From contig NZ_CP009428.1 in assembly GCF_000758725.1 (NCBI RefSeq), forward strand, positions 2,356,001 to 2,420,000: a DNA stretch of 64,000 bases, given 5' to 3'. The notes under the pieces are model-generated. The model ran no database searches, had not been told where the DNA came from, and saw nothing but the letters and a program-made list of their open reading frames with translations. The position numbers were made by a program, and so were the translations under genes. Positions 52,914-62,500 of this stretch are shown here, in pieces (position 1 is the first letter of the stretch; each line of letters starts with the position of its first letter). This DNA comes from Paenibacillus odorifer. Lineage in GTDB: Bacteria; Bacillota; Bacilli; Paenibacillales; Paenibacillaceae.

Positions 52914-54128
52914 ATGACAAAACATTACGTTATTGTTGGCGGCGGAGTAGCCGCCGTCCATGCCGCCAAAGCCATCCGTGATCAAGACGCAGATTCGGAA
53001 ATTTCGATCCTCGGGGAGGAAAGCCAACTGCCCTATAACCGGATTAAGCTGACTAAAGGGCTGTTTACCGACCTGCACAGTGAGAAGGTGCTGATTAAAA
53101 AGGAAAAGTGGTACCGCGATAACCGTATATCCGTAAAAACCTCGACCCGAATCCGTTCTGTCCACCCGGACCGGCAAATTGTTGTGACAGAAGATGGGCA
53201 GAGTGTTTCTTATCATAAGCTTTTACTGTGTATGGGAGCGAAGAATCGTGAACTTTCCCTTGAGGGCTCCGGCCTGAACAATGTCCATACCCTCCGGGAC
53301 ATGAACGACGCGGACAGATTGAAAGAAAACCTGCAGGATGGCAGCCATGTAGCCGTAATCGGTGGTGGAGTGCAGGGAATCGAAACCGCTTGGGCGCTGC
53401 ATGTAGCTGGATATCAGGTAACGGTGAGCGAAGCTTTTCACCGGTTGATGGGCAGACAGCTTGATGAGAAATCCTCACAGCTACTTAAGGAGAACCTTGA
53501 ACAAGCAGGTGTGAAGGTTATTCTTCAAGCAGATGTGGCGTCTATTACAGGAACAGAGTTTGTTACCGGAATTACGCTGGACGACCAATCTCATTTTTCC
53601 TGTGACCATGTGGTCTACTCCATTGGTATTGTACCGAATACGGAACTGGTAAGTGGCTCGAGTATTCAAGTCCGGCAGGGCATTATCGTAAATGAACAAA
53701 TGCAAACAAATGATCCACATGTGTACGCAGCCGGAGATGTGGCTGAAGTTAACGGGCATGTGGAAGGACTGTGGGGCGGAGCGATTGAGCAGGGCCGGAT
53801 TGCCGGCAGTAATATGGTTGCCAATCTGACTGCGTATCGTAGAGCTGTTCCGGTTACCTTATTTAACGCCTTTGGCATCTCTTTATTTTCGATAGGCAAC
53901 GTGGATGAACGGTATTGCGATACGGTGGTAAGCGGAGAAGAAAATGGGGCGTATACGCGAATCTATGTGAAAGATAACACAATGATTGGTGCGATATCCT
54001 GGCAAGGAGCAGCTGCTTCACTGGGGTATAAAACCGCTGTAGAGCAAGGCATCCCCCTTGAGGGGATCGTTGTTAACGGGAGCAGCATCGAGGAGATTAT
54101 GGCTGAAGTACAAACCAGGTTGAACTAA
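52914..54128 (+). CDS. NADH:rubredoxin reductase (FAD-dependent pyridine nucleotide oxidoreductase, NorW-like)
   Basis: 404 aa. The FAD motif YVIVGGGVAAVHAAKAIR opens the protein, the NAD(P) motif VAVIGGGVQGIETAWAL is at about 145, and YAAGDVAEVNG closes the second FAD site. This is the rubredoxin/NirB-type reductase family. It starts 15 bases after the flavodiiron gene and precedes rubredoxin, so the electron path NADH to this enzyme to rubredoxin to flavodiiron protein is encoded in order. Confidence 0.9.
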   Translation: MTKHYVIVGGGVAAVHAAKAIRDQDADSEISILGEESQLPYNRIKLTKGLFTDLHSEKVLIKKEKWYRDNRISVKTSTRIRSVHPDRQIVVTEDGQSVSYHKLLLCMGAKNRELSLEGSGLNNVHTLRDMNDADRLKENLQDGSHVAVIGGGVQGIETAWALHVAGYQVTVSEAFHRLMGRQLDEKSSQLLKENLEQAGVKVILQADVASITGTEFVTGITLDDQSHFSCDHVVYSIGIVPNTELVSGSSIQVRQGIIVNEQMQTNDPHVYAAGDVAEVNGHVEGLWGGAIEQGRIAGSNMVANLTAYRRAVPVTLFNAFGISLFSIGNVDERYCDTVVSGEENGAYTRIYVKDNTMIGAISWQGAAASLGYKTAVEQGIPLEGIVVNGSSIEEIMAEVQTRLN

Positions 54129-54156
54129 ACTATTAACTTTTTAGGAGATGATAAAG

Positions 54157-54339
54157 ATGAAAAAATACATTTGTCTACCCTGTGGTTATATCTATGATCC
54201 GGCATTAGGCGATCCCGATGAGGATGTTGTTGCAGGCACCGCATTTGAAGACTTGCCTGAAGATTGGGTCTGTCCGGTATGCGGTGAAGATACCAGTCAT
54301 TTTGCAGCGGTTGAAGACAAAAAAACTTTTGTATCCTAA
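54157..54339 (+). CDS. Rubredoxin
   Basis: 60 aa. One iron bound by four Cys in [10 protein letters not shown] and [11 protein letters not shown], with the family core [22 protein letters not shown]. It carries electrons to the flavodiiron protein. AGGAG nine bases before the ATG at 54157 favours it over the ATG at 54148, which abuts the ribosome site. Confidence 0.95.
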   Translation: MKKYICLPCGYIYDPALGDPDEDVVAGTAFEDLPEDWVCPVCGEDTSHFAAVEDKKTFVS

Positions 54340-54387
54340 AGGAAAGTAAAAGTTGTACAAAAAAAATGAACAACAGGGGGGACAGTT

Positions 54388-55098
54388 ATGAAGGAGTATT
54401 CTTGCCAATACGCTGCTGAACCTTGTACCCGCAAGGTGCCTATTTTTGCTGCGTTAAGCGATGACGATCTCTCCCGGATCAGTGCTATGATCAAGCATCG
54501 TAAGTTTACTAAAGGTCAACCTTTAATTCTGGAAGGGGCGCCGTCAGATACGTTGTACATTATTCAGCGAGGGCATGTTAAATTATCTAAAACAACTCCT
54601 GAGGGCAAGGAACAAATTTTGCACATCTTGACGAATGGAGACTTTTTCGGGGAACTGAGCATTTTTAACAGCGATGAGCTGAGTAACTTCAGTGCTTATG
54701 CTCTGAAAGACACTAACATTTGCATGCTGACCCGAACGGATATGGAGCAGCTGATGAGGGATAATCCGGATATTTCGCTCAGGCTACTGAAGAGTGTGAC
54801 CAAAAGACTAGCCCATACGGAAAATCTGGCGCAAAGCCTGGCGACCAAAGATCCCGAAATACGAATTGCTTATATGATCATGGAACTCAGCGACAAATAT
54901 GGTAAGCAGCGTGGCGCTCATATTCATATTGACCTTCCGTTGTCTCGTGAAGAGCTGGCCAGTTATGTTGGGGTCACCCGCGAAACTATTAGCAGAAAAT
55001 TCTCAAGGTTCGAAGATTCAGGTCTTATTGAGCTAATCGGAAACAAGCAAATGATCATTATAGATCCAGCCGGTTTGGAGAGTTATATGGGGTATTAA
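54388..55098 (+). CDS. Crp/Fnr-family regulator
   Basis: 236 aa. A cyclic-nucleotide-binding-type sensor domain (PIFAALSDDDLSRISAMIKHRKF; GDFFGELSIFN) is followed by a helix-turn-helix (LSREELASYVGVTRETISRKFSRFEDSGLI). Two Cys close to the N-terminus (Cys6, Cys13) before RKVPIF and another near 111 recall, but do not equal, the FNR iron-sulfur arrangement. It likely senses NO, O2 or redox and controls the operon it closes. GGGGGGACAGTT precedes the start. Confidence 0.87.
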   Translation: MKEYSCQYAAEPCTRKVPIFAALSDDDLSRISAMIKHRKFTKGQPLILEGAPSDTLYIIQRGHVKLSKTTPEGKEQILHILTNGDFFGELSIFNSDELSNFSAYALKDTNICMLTRTDMEQLMRDNPDISLRLLKSVTKRLAHTENLAQSLATKDPEIRIAYMIMELSDKYGKQRGAHIHIDLPLSREELASYVGVTRETISRKFSRFEDSGLIELIGNKQMIIIDPAGLESYMGY

Positions 55099-55266
55099 GA
55101 GGATTACGGTGTATTGACTGTCCTGTATGACACCGTTGGTGCAGAACATACGCTATATGGGGCCAGACTCCGAATACTTGTCGTTCCCAAAGGATTTCAG
55201 TATGATGAATACTATATAAACTTGTCCCTATGGGCTCGATTAATCGGAAGATGGCGAGGAAACCCA

Positions 55267-56676
55267 ATGCAGAAAAGGAATAGCAGAAAATTTTTCAGGA
55301 TTAGGCTAGAGGAAATGATTCAAACCTTGCGACATGAAATTCGTTCGGGAAGTATAGCGATCGGCAGTTATCTTCCTTCAGAAAGCGACTTAGAGGTGCG
55401 TTTCGGACTTAGTAACGCTTCTGTGCGCAACGGGCTCAAGGTGCTGGTGGATGAAGGCTTAATTGAGAAAATTCCGCGTGTTGGCAATCGGGTCATCCCT
55501 CCGGTAGAGGAAGGCAGAACGACGATCAAGTTCGGATATGTGAACACCATCCCCAAGCTTGTAGAGATGCAAGAGTTACTGAATGAGTTCGGCAAACGCT
55601 ATCCGCATATCGACGTTCAGCCGCTCGAGTTGTCTTCAGGAAACTACTCAACATCTTTGAAAGAATATTTGCAATCGGAAATCATGGATGTCGTACTGTT
55701 GAATAATAACAATTACCAGGATTTTTTGGAGCAAGGCTGTACAGAGCTGCTGGAGCCGATGGAGGAACAGCCGGACACGTATCGTTTTCTTTCCGACCCG
55801 TTCCGGTACGGTGACCGTAATCGCGTTCGCCCCTTCATTTATTCTCCAGTTGTGCTTTGTTATAATAAACAGCACTTTAAGGAAGCCGGCGTATCACCAC
55901 CCGACAGTAGCTGGACCTGGGACGATTTGTTCGCTAATGGTCGAAAGGTAGCAGAAGGTCATGACTGGTACGGTTTTTATTTTTATTTGCCTTCTCGTAA
56001 CCGGTGGCCGTTGTTCCTGCTTCAAAGCGGCACAACGTTTGCGGCAGAACAGGATGACGAAGGCAAATACCGGTTCAGTGGCTCAAAGCTACTCGACAGT
56101 TTAGGAACCATCCGAAAGCTGATAGGCATGAAGGATGTATTTCCAGCCGTATTGTCCGAGAGCGATGCGGATGCGGAAGCCTTGTTCTTGCAAGGCAAAG
56201 TGTCCATGATAATGACGACCTATTATTTCTTGAATCAATTGCGTCAATCCGATTTGGCATTCGATATTGCTCCATTGCCTCGGCTGCAAAATGCTGATAC
56301 GCTGCTGATTATAAATGGACTGGCGGTTAACAGCAAATCACAGAACAAGGATGCATCCATGCTACTCGTTGATTTTCTCACCTCACACGAGGCGCAACTG
56401 ATCATTAGGCGCAAGACACTGAATATTGCAGCCAACCGTTTGGTGATGGATTGGGAAGGTGAGGAAGTGGGTTATCGTCCGGCCCGTTTTCAGCTTTACC
56501 GTGAGATCTTCCCTACCTATCGTCTGGTTACAGAGCTGGGTTTAAGCAACCTCCAGTTGAAAGAGATTCAACGCGATATCATGATGTTTGTATCAGGCCT
56601 ACTGGACAACGACGAGTTATGCCGCAGGCTTGAGGAGATATTGAATACGGTAAATCAGGAGACTCAGCACTCTTGA
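55267..56676 (+). CDS. GntR-type regulator fused to an extracellular solute-binding-protein domain
   Basis: About 469 aa. Residues 1-80 are a GntR winged helix (LRHEIRSGSIAIGSYLPSESDLEVRFGLSNASVRNGLKVLVDEGLIEKIPRVGNRV). Residues of about 85-450 are a complete family-1-like sugar solute-binding domain (FGYVNTIPKLVEMQELLNEFGKRYPHIDVQPL; NKQHFKEAGVSPPDSSWTWDDLF; FLQGKVSMIMTTYYF) with no signal peptide, so it must act in the cytoplasm as the effector-binding domain. ATG at 55267 behind GAGGAAACCCA. It precedes a polysaccharide locus whose promoter carries repeated half-sites. Confidence 0.85.
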   Translation: MQKRNSRKFFRIRLEEMIQTLRHEIRSGSIAIGSYLPSESDLEVRFGLSNASVRNGLKVLVDEGLIEKIPRVGNRVIPPVEEGRTTIKFGYVNTIPKLVEMQELLNEFGKRYPHIDVQPLELSSGNYSTSLKEYLQSEIMDVVLLNNNNYQDFLEQGCTELLEPMEEQPDTYRFLSDPFRYGDRNRVRPFIYSPVVLCYNKQHFKEAGVSPPDSSWTWDDLFANGRKVAEGHDWYGFYFYLPSRNRWPLFLLQSGTTFAAEQDDEGKYRFSGSKLLDSLGTIRKLIGMKDVFPAVLSESDADAEALFLQGKVSMIMTTYYFLNQLRQSDLAFDIAPLPRLQNADTLLIINGLAVNSKSQNKDASMLLVDFLTSHEAQLIIRRKTLNIAANRLVMDWEGEEVGYRPARFQLYREIFPTYRLVTELGLSNLQLKEIQRDIMMFVSGLLDNDELCRRLEEILNTVNQETQHS

Positions 56677-56702
56677 GGGCTGAAAGTTTTTTCGAAAATT
56701 CC

Positions 56703-56736
56703 GGCACAGGTTCAATTCTGAACCTGTGCTTTTTGT
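56703..56736 (+). terminator. Terminator of the GntR-fusion gene
   Basis: GCACAGGTTCA and TGAACCTGTGC pair around ATTC, followed by five T. Confidence 0.9.
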
Positions 56737-56769
56737 TATGCTGAAGTATTTGTTTGTCGCACAATAATT

Positions 56770-56862
56770 GACTCATATATGACTCATAAAAACATGTTGA
56801 CTATACTTTTATTATTATTATATGATGCAATAGAAGTCAGATATGAGTTAACACGAACTCAT
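56770..56862 (+). promoter_or_regulatory. Promoter with four ACTCAT operator half-sites
   Basis: TTGACT (56797-56802) and TATGAT (56821-56826) have an 18-base spacer. GACTCAT occurs at 56770-56776 and 56781-56787, exactly 11 bases apart and upstream of the -35. ATGAGTT (56843-56849) and AACTCAT (56856-56862) form an inverted repeat just after the start site. The likely ligand is the GntR-fusion protein encoded immediately upstream. Confidence 0.6.
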
Positions 56863-56889
56863 TATTATTAAGGTGGTGTAGCTGCAAAG

Positions 56890-57954
56890 ATGGAAAAGGA
56901 AGGCGTTTATTTTCACAATGTTTCGGAGCTGGTTCATAAACCCTATCAATCTGGATTGCATCTCCAGCGTTTTCCACAGCATGTGCGCAATGGCTTGTCA
57001 GAGAAAGGAAGAACCAAAGCTATACAATCGAACGGCTGCGAATTGCGGTTTGTCACCGAATCCAAGCATGTTAGGGTCACTGTCGGATCGAATGATAGTA
57101 ACGGCCGAGTTGTGGTATGCAGAGGGGATTTTTTTCATTCTCAGCATTTTTTGCAGGCGGGTACGGTAACCACTCTGCACTTGGAGGAGCCGGAACGTTT
57201 TACAGAGGTATCAAGTAAGCGGCTGAATCAGTCTGGATTTTCCTCTAACGTATGGCGTTTGCATTTTGATCGTTTCGGAGCTGTTTTCTACGATGTGGAT
57301 GCTTTTGGTTGTGAAGCACGTGCGCCTAGACCGGATGAGGTACCGAAGCTTACGATGCTCGCCTATGGATCTTCCATCAGCCAGAGCGCGGGATCCACGC
57401 ATCATTTCAATGGTTACTTACAGCAGACAGCGCGCAGACTTGGTGTGGATGTGCTAAATCTTGCGCTTAGCGGATCTTGTTATTGCGAGGACGTAGTTGC
57501 CGATCATCTGGCTGAACGTGAGGATTGGGATTTTCTGTTTCTGGAACTTGGTGTCAATATGCGTGCTGTAGTGTCTCCCGAGGAATTCAAGCGTAGAGTG
57601 TCTTACATGCTGGACCGGGTTATCGAAAATCATCCTGACAAACCTGTGTTTGTTACTACGATTTATCCGAATCGTGCAACGTATTTTCTTGATGCAGGCC
57701 ATCTTCTTCATGTCCAAGAGGGGATTTTTAACGAAGTGCTGCTTCGTTACTGTGAGAGCAATAAACATCCACAACTACATCTGCTGGATGGCGCATCAGT
57801 CATGCGCGATCTTACCTCGCTGACCTCCGATCTGATTCATCCTTCCGATTATGGACACACGCTAATGAGCGAGCATTTAGCAAAACTGTTGCGGCCCATG
57901 ATCGAGCCCCTCCGAACTTCTAGTCATTCTAGTGCCGTGTCCCAAATTTTGTAA
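56890..57954 (+). CDS. SGNH/GDSL-family carbohydrate esterase
   Basis: 354 aa without a signal peptide. Residues 1-145 look like the beta-sandwich domain found in CE2-like acetyl esterases; the SGNH domain follows: YGSSIS (Ser near 160), LALSGS (Gly block), LELGVNM (Asn) and LIHPSDYGH (catalytic Asp/His near 313-318). It likely removes acetyl groups from sugars taken up or released by the locus. The ribosome site is AAGGTGGTG. First gene after the four-half-site promoter. Confidence 0.75.
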   Translation: MEKEGVYFHNVSELVHKPYQSGLHLQRFPQHVRNGLSEKGRTKAIQSNGCELRFVTESKHVRVTVGSNDSNGRVVVCRGDFFHSQHFLQAGTVTTLHLEEPERFTEVSSKRLNQSGFSSNVWRLHFDRFGAVFYDVDAFGCEARAPRPDEVPKLTMLAYGSSISQSAGSTHHFNGYLQQTARRLGVDVLNLALSGSCYCEDVVADHLAEREDWDFLFLELGVNMRAVVSPEEFKRRVSYMLDRVIENHPDKPVFVTTIYPNRATYFLDAGHLLHVQEGIFNEVLLRYCESNKHPQLHLLDGASVMRDLTSLTSDLIHPSDYGHTLMSEHLAKLLRPMIEPLRTSSHSSAVSQIL

Positions 57955-57970
57955 TAGGGAGTTGATGGAA

Positions 57971-59524
57971 ATGAAGCGTTGGATGCTTACCATGGTGGGA
58001 GTTTCATTATTAGCCGCCTCTATGAATGGATGTTCCTCTTCTAATAAGGGGGGAGAAGAGCAAGCTGGGGAGAGTCCAGAAAAAACCACTGCTTTCTCCA
58101 TATCGTTCCGGAGCGGAAACATTTCGTATGCAGACAATCATCCGAATATCAATGATGACAAATGGGTCAAAAAGCTGGAGGAACTTACAAGTACAGATCT
58201 TAACATCCGTTTGATGCAGCAGAAAAATTTTGATTCCCAAATGATCCAAATGTTCGCGATCAACGACATTCCGGATGTCGTGCAAGCAAGCTCTGGGCTG
58301 ACGAACCCTCAGTTGGCAGGTTCCGTGGAGGCCGGAGTATTCATGCCCCTAAATGAATTGCTTGAGCAGTATGGGCAAGATCTTCTCAAGAAAGTTCCGA
58401 AGGAGGCATGGGACAAGGAGACCGATGCAAAAGGTAATATCTACGCGATTCCGGAATGGCTGTCCAATCCGTCACGCCGGGCAACTTGGATTCGTGCGGA
58501 TCTTTTGGAACAAACAGGGCTGCCAGAGCCTAAAACAGTCGATGACTTCCTGAATGTCATGCGTGCTTTTAAGAAGATGGGTGTGGAGAATCCTTATATG
58601 GGCCGGGAGGACTTTGTATATTCGGATATGTTCTTCGGATCTTACGATACCTTTGCCAATTTCTTTATGAAACAAGGGGATCAAATTGTCCCGAAATTTA
58701 TGAATATCGAAAATATGCAAAAGACGATCCAAACGTACAAGACAATGTTCGACGAAGGACTGATAAACAAAGAGTTCGTCACAATTAATCCCACGAAATT
58801 CAAGAACGATATTCTTGCAGGCAAGGCGGGTATCTGGAACATGAATGCCAACCTGTTGATCCAATGGGATCAGCAGCTAAGAGAACAGGTGCCTACTGGT
58901 AAAATGAAGCTGATCGCCTCGCCCACAGGACCTGACGGTAAGGGGGGACTTCGTCTTGTCGGTACGGTGCCGCGAGCGTATTTAATTAACAAGGATGCGA
59001 AAGATCCTGCCGGGATCGTCAAGTTTTTCAACTGGATGGTTAGTGACGAAGCGGAAAAGTTTTTTACCTTCGGAATTGAAGGGGAAAACTACACTGTAGA
59101 GAACGGAAATATTAACTATAACAGACCGAAAACAGCCGATGAAGCTGATGAGGAAACGTTCCGTCAAATCCTGCTGTGGTTCGTACAGGATACTACCTAC
59201 AATAAAGGCGCGCTTAGTCTCACACCCGAAGGAAAAGATTTGATGAAGCTCTACGACACAGTACTTGCGAATGAGGGACGCGACGGGATTCAATTTGAAC
59301 CGCAAGTAAAAGGCTATCAGAAAAACCCGGACATCACTCCAGGTGGAGATAAATTGCCGCCTGTTATATTGACGCATGTGATCAATATGGTATACGGCAA
59401 AAAGCCGATCTCAGACTATCCGAAGGTGGTGGAGGAATGGCTGCAGAAAGGGGGAAGTGACGTCGTCAAGGAAGCAACAGAACGTTATAACAATAACGAC
59501 GGTGTAATTTTGTCCCGACATTAA
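57971..59524 (+). CDS. Lipoprotein sugar-binding protein (LplA-like solute-binding protein)
   Basis: About 517 aa. The signal MKRWMLTMVGVSLLAASMNGC ends at a lipidated Cys, followed by a Ser/Glu-rich linker and a full family-1 solute-binding fold (KWVKKLEELTSTDLNIRLMQQKNFDSQMIQMFA; YAIPEWLSNPSRRATWIRADLLEQTG; NMNANLLIQWDQQLREQVP). It resembles LplA/YtcQ, which bind oligosaccharides for an ABC importer. AGGGAG serves the ATG at 57971. No LplB/YtcP permeases are encoded in this window, so the importer lies elsewhere. Confidence 0.85.
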   Translation: MKRWMLTMVGVSLLAASMNGCSSSNKGGEEQAGESPEKTTAFSISFRSGNISYADNHPNINDDKWVKKLEELTSTDLNIRLMQQKNFDSQMIQMFAINDIPDVVQASSGLTNPQLAGSVEAGVFMPLNELLEQYGQDLLKKVPKEAWDKETDAKGNIYAIPEWLSNPSRRATWIRADLLEQTGLPEPKTVDDFLNVMRAFKKMGVENPYMGREDFVYSDMFFGSYDTFANFFMKQGDQIVPKFMNIENMQKTIQTYKTMFDEGLINKEFVTINPTKFKNDILAGKAGIWNMNANLLIQWDQQLREQVPTGKMKLIASPTGPDGKGGLRLVGTVPRAYLINKDAKDPAGIVKFFNWMVSDEAEKFFTFGIEGENYTVENGNINYNRPKTADEADEETFRQILLWFVQDTTYNKGALSLTPEGKDLMKLYDTVLANEGRDGIQFEPQVKGYQKNPDITPGGDKLPPVILTHVINMVYGKKPISDYPKVVEEWLQKGGSDVVKEATERYNNNDGVILSRH

Positions 59525-59598
59525 TAAGCTGCATCTCAAAAGAGGTTTGAACTCCATAATGCTTGTGATTACCTATACCATGTCAGGGAGGAATTCAT

Positions 59599-62500
59599 TT
59601 GAGAAACGGACTATATAGGAAAGCTTTTCGAGTGGGCATTAGAGTACTGTTGGCGTTGGCTTTGTTATATTCGCCTTTAGAAATGCAAGCGCTTACCAAA
59701 GTTTATGCAGACGGAATAAACGATGACTATGTTACGCTCTACGAGGAAAACTTCGATGACCCTGACAATTTTGGATCGACCGGTGGCGTTACCATTCCGG
59801 GGCCTTGGCTGCAGGAAGGTGAAGGAAACAGCATGGCGAAAACTTCGGTTTCGTCCACGGCCCCGTCCGTACCGAATCTGGTGAAAATCGATGGCAAGGA
59901 TGCATTGGCGCTGCCAGTGAATTCGACGGGGTACCGCAATCTTCAATTGAGTTATTATACACGGGCATCCTCCTACATCGGAGGAAGCGTCATCGTAGAA
60001 TGGTCAGGTGACGGAGGGATAAATTGGACAACGTTGGAGGAATTTAAGCTGCCCCCAGGGACGCTGGAACAAAAGAACAGTGAGCCGAACCAACTCAAAG
60101 TCCAAAACTTGGGCAGCGGAGCTGACAACAACCCGAACGTCAAGATCCGGGTCCGTGTGGGGGAATTGATGAGCGCGAATATGTACATCGATAGTGTCGC
60201 CCTCAAAGCTCAAGCGATTCCTGGAATACCACCCGCAGAGACACCGGTGCCAATCCCTACACCGGTTGAACCTAAGCCGTTTGTGGTTCCTGAAGGCGTT
60301 AAGCTGTATGAAGATGTGCTGATTGGGAACGCTGGAACGCGGCCGATTTATACTTCGATTGCCGTACCTAAGATCCCGCCTCATGCACCGATGCCAGTGA
60401 TGGTATACATTCATGGCGGAGGTTGGAACCATGGGGACCGGAAGCAAGCCCTTGCCAGTATCTGCAACTATGTAACCAAGCGAGGATATATCGGAGTATC
60501 GCTGGATTACCGCCTAACCCCGGAAGCGCCATTCCCGGCGCAAATTCAGGATGTGAAGCTTGCTATCCGTTACTTGCGCGCGCATTCGGCAGAATACCAT
60601 TTGGACCCGAGTCGGATCGGTGTATGGGGTTCGTCGTCAGGGGGGCATCTGGCCTCACTGCTCGGTACCACTGGGGACATCAAGTCAGGCGAGACAATCA
60701 CATTGGATACTGGACATACCGTAAACGTTCCGGATTTGGAGGGGAATGGCGGTTGGCAGCAATATTCTGATCAAGTGCAAGCCGTTGTCGATCTGTACGG
60801 TCCAGCGGATTTTACAACAAATTTCGCTAATAGCTATAAATCCGTGAAAGCGCTTTTAGGCGGGAACGACGCGTTCTCTGTGCCAGACCAGGCAAGGTTG
60901 GCCATGCCTGGCACTTATGCATCACCGGACGATCCGCCTTTTTTCATCCGCCATGGGGATGTGGATGCAACGATCCCATACACGGACAGTATTACGTTCT
61001 CCAGTCAATTGAAGGATGCAGGCGTGAAAGTGGTCGATGTCAAAATTGTACCTAAACAAGGTCACGGTTTTATAGGCGAAGCGGCTGAGCAAGCAAGCGC
61101 CGAGGCTTGGGCTTTTATGGATCAATATGTAAAGAATCGAACGGCAACAACATCTGATGATGAGGTTGTATACCGCGATCTAGCCAGTCTGACACCGAGC
61201 GACGATGCAGTCATCGACAGCAGCAAGCCCACTGTAAACTTCAATAGCGCGACGGGCAGCAGCAATGGATTGTTCAGTATTTCTTCTGGCGCCGAGAACA
61301 AGAAATATGTGTATTTTAAATTTGATGTCTCTTCATATAGCAATCCTGCAAACAGGTATATTTTTAATGTTGCTGCCAAAAAGGGTTCATCCAATGCGGA
61401 CCTCGAACTTTCGTTATTCGGCCTAAAGGATACAAATTGGACTGAATCGGAGCTGACTTGGAGCAATGCGCCTGTCACGGATCTGACCATTGCTTCGTTA
61501 AGTGGGAAATTTACCGTAACGGCAGACAAATCAGGAGCTCCACAGGTTTACAGCATCGATGTGTCCGAGTTTGTCAGAGACAGATTGTCCGCATCGGGCG
61601 GTAATATCGCTTTTCTGCTTGGTGATACGGCAAGCACTGGAATTTCCCTCAATGTCTATTCGAAAGAAGCTAATGGCAACAGCAACCCCCGTCCACAGCT
61701 TGTTGTTCAAGAAGCGGTTGAACCTTCAAGTGACCTTGAGAAACCTTCCTGGCCGGATGGAAGTTCTCTGAAGGCTGTCAATATAGGTACAGAGTTCATT
61801 CAACTTTCATGGCCGGCCGCCAGCGATAATCAAGGTATCGCCTCCTATCGCGTATACCGGGATAACACCCTGTTATCCAATGTTAACGATGCAACGTATA
61901 CAGTCGTTGGGCTTAGCCCTAGCACGGCGTACAGCTTTAAGGTTGAAGCGGTGGATCAGTCGGGCAATACATCCGTACCGCTTGCTTTTACCCGGTCAAC
62001 GCTTACAGAACCCATCATTCCTTATGCGATTGCAAACGTGACAGCTAGCGACAGCGATGGCAATATCGCAACGAATACCATCGATAATAACTTGTTCACC
62101 CGTTGGTCCGCTGCAGGTAAAAGCCCGTGGATCCAATACGATTTAGGCGAAGAGAAGCAGATCAGTTATTTAGGTATTGCCGTTTATAAAGGTGATACGC
62201 GCACGGCTCAATTGAGTATCGAAACTTCAAATGACGGTTTGGCTTGGACTACGATATGGACTGGTGCAAGTATGTTCAGGACGATAGAGATGCAACCTTT
62301 CGATCTTCCTGACACAGAAGCAAGATATGTGCGCATCGTAGGTCTTGGAAATTCTGATGGCAGCGCGTTTACAAGTTTATCGGAGGTAAACATCTATGCG
62401 CCGTTCGCAAATGGAGATACACCTGTAGCCAGCATTCCGAATTACACGCCTAATCCACCCCGGGAACCGATCCCATTCACAGCTCCCGGATTAACTGAAC

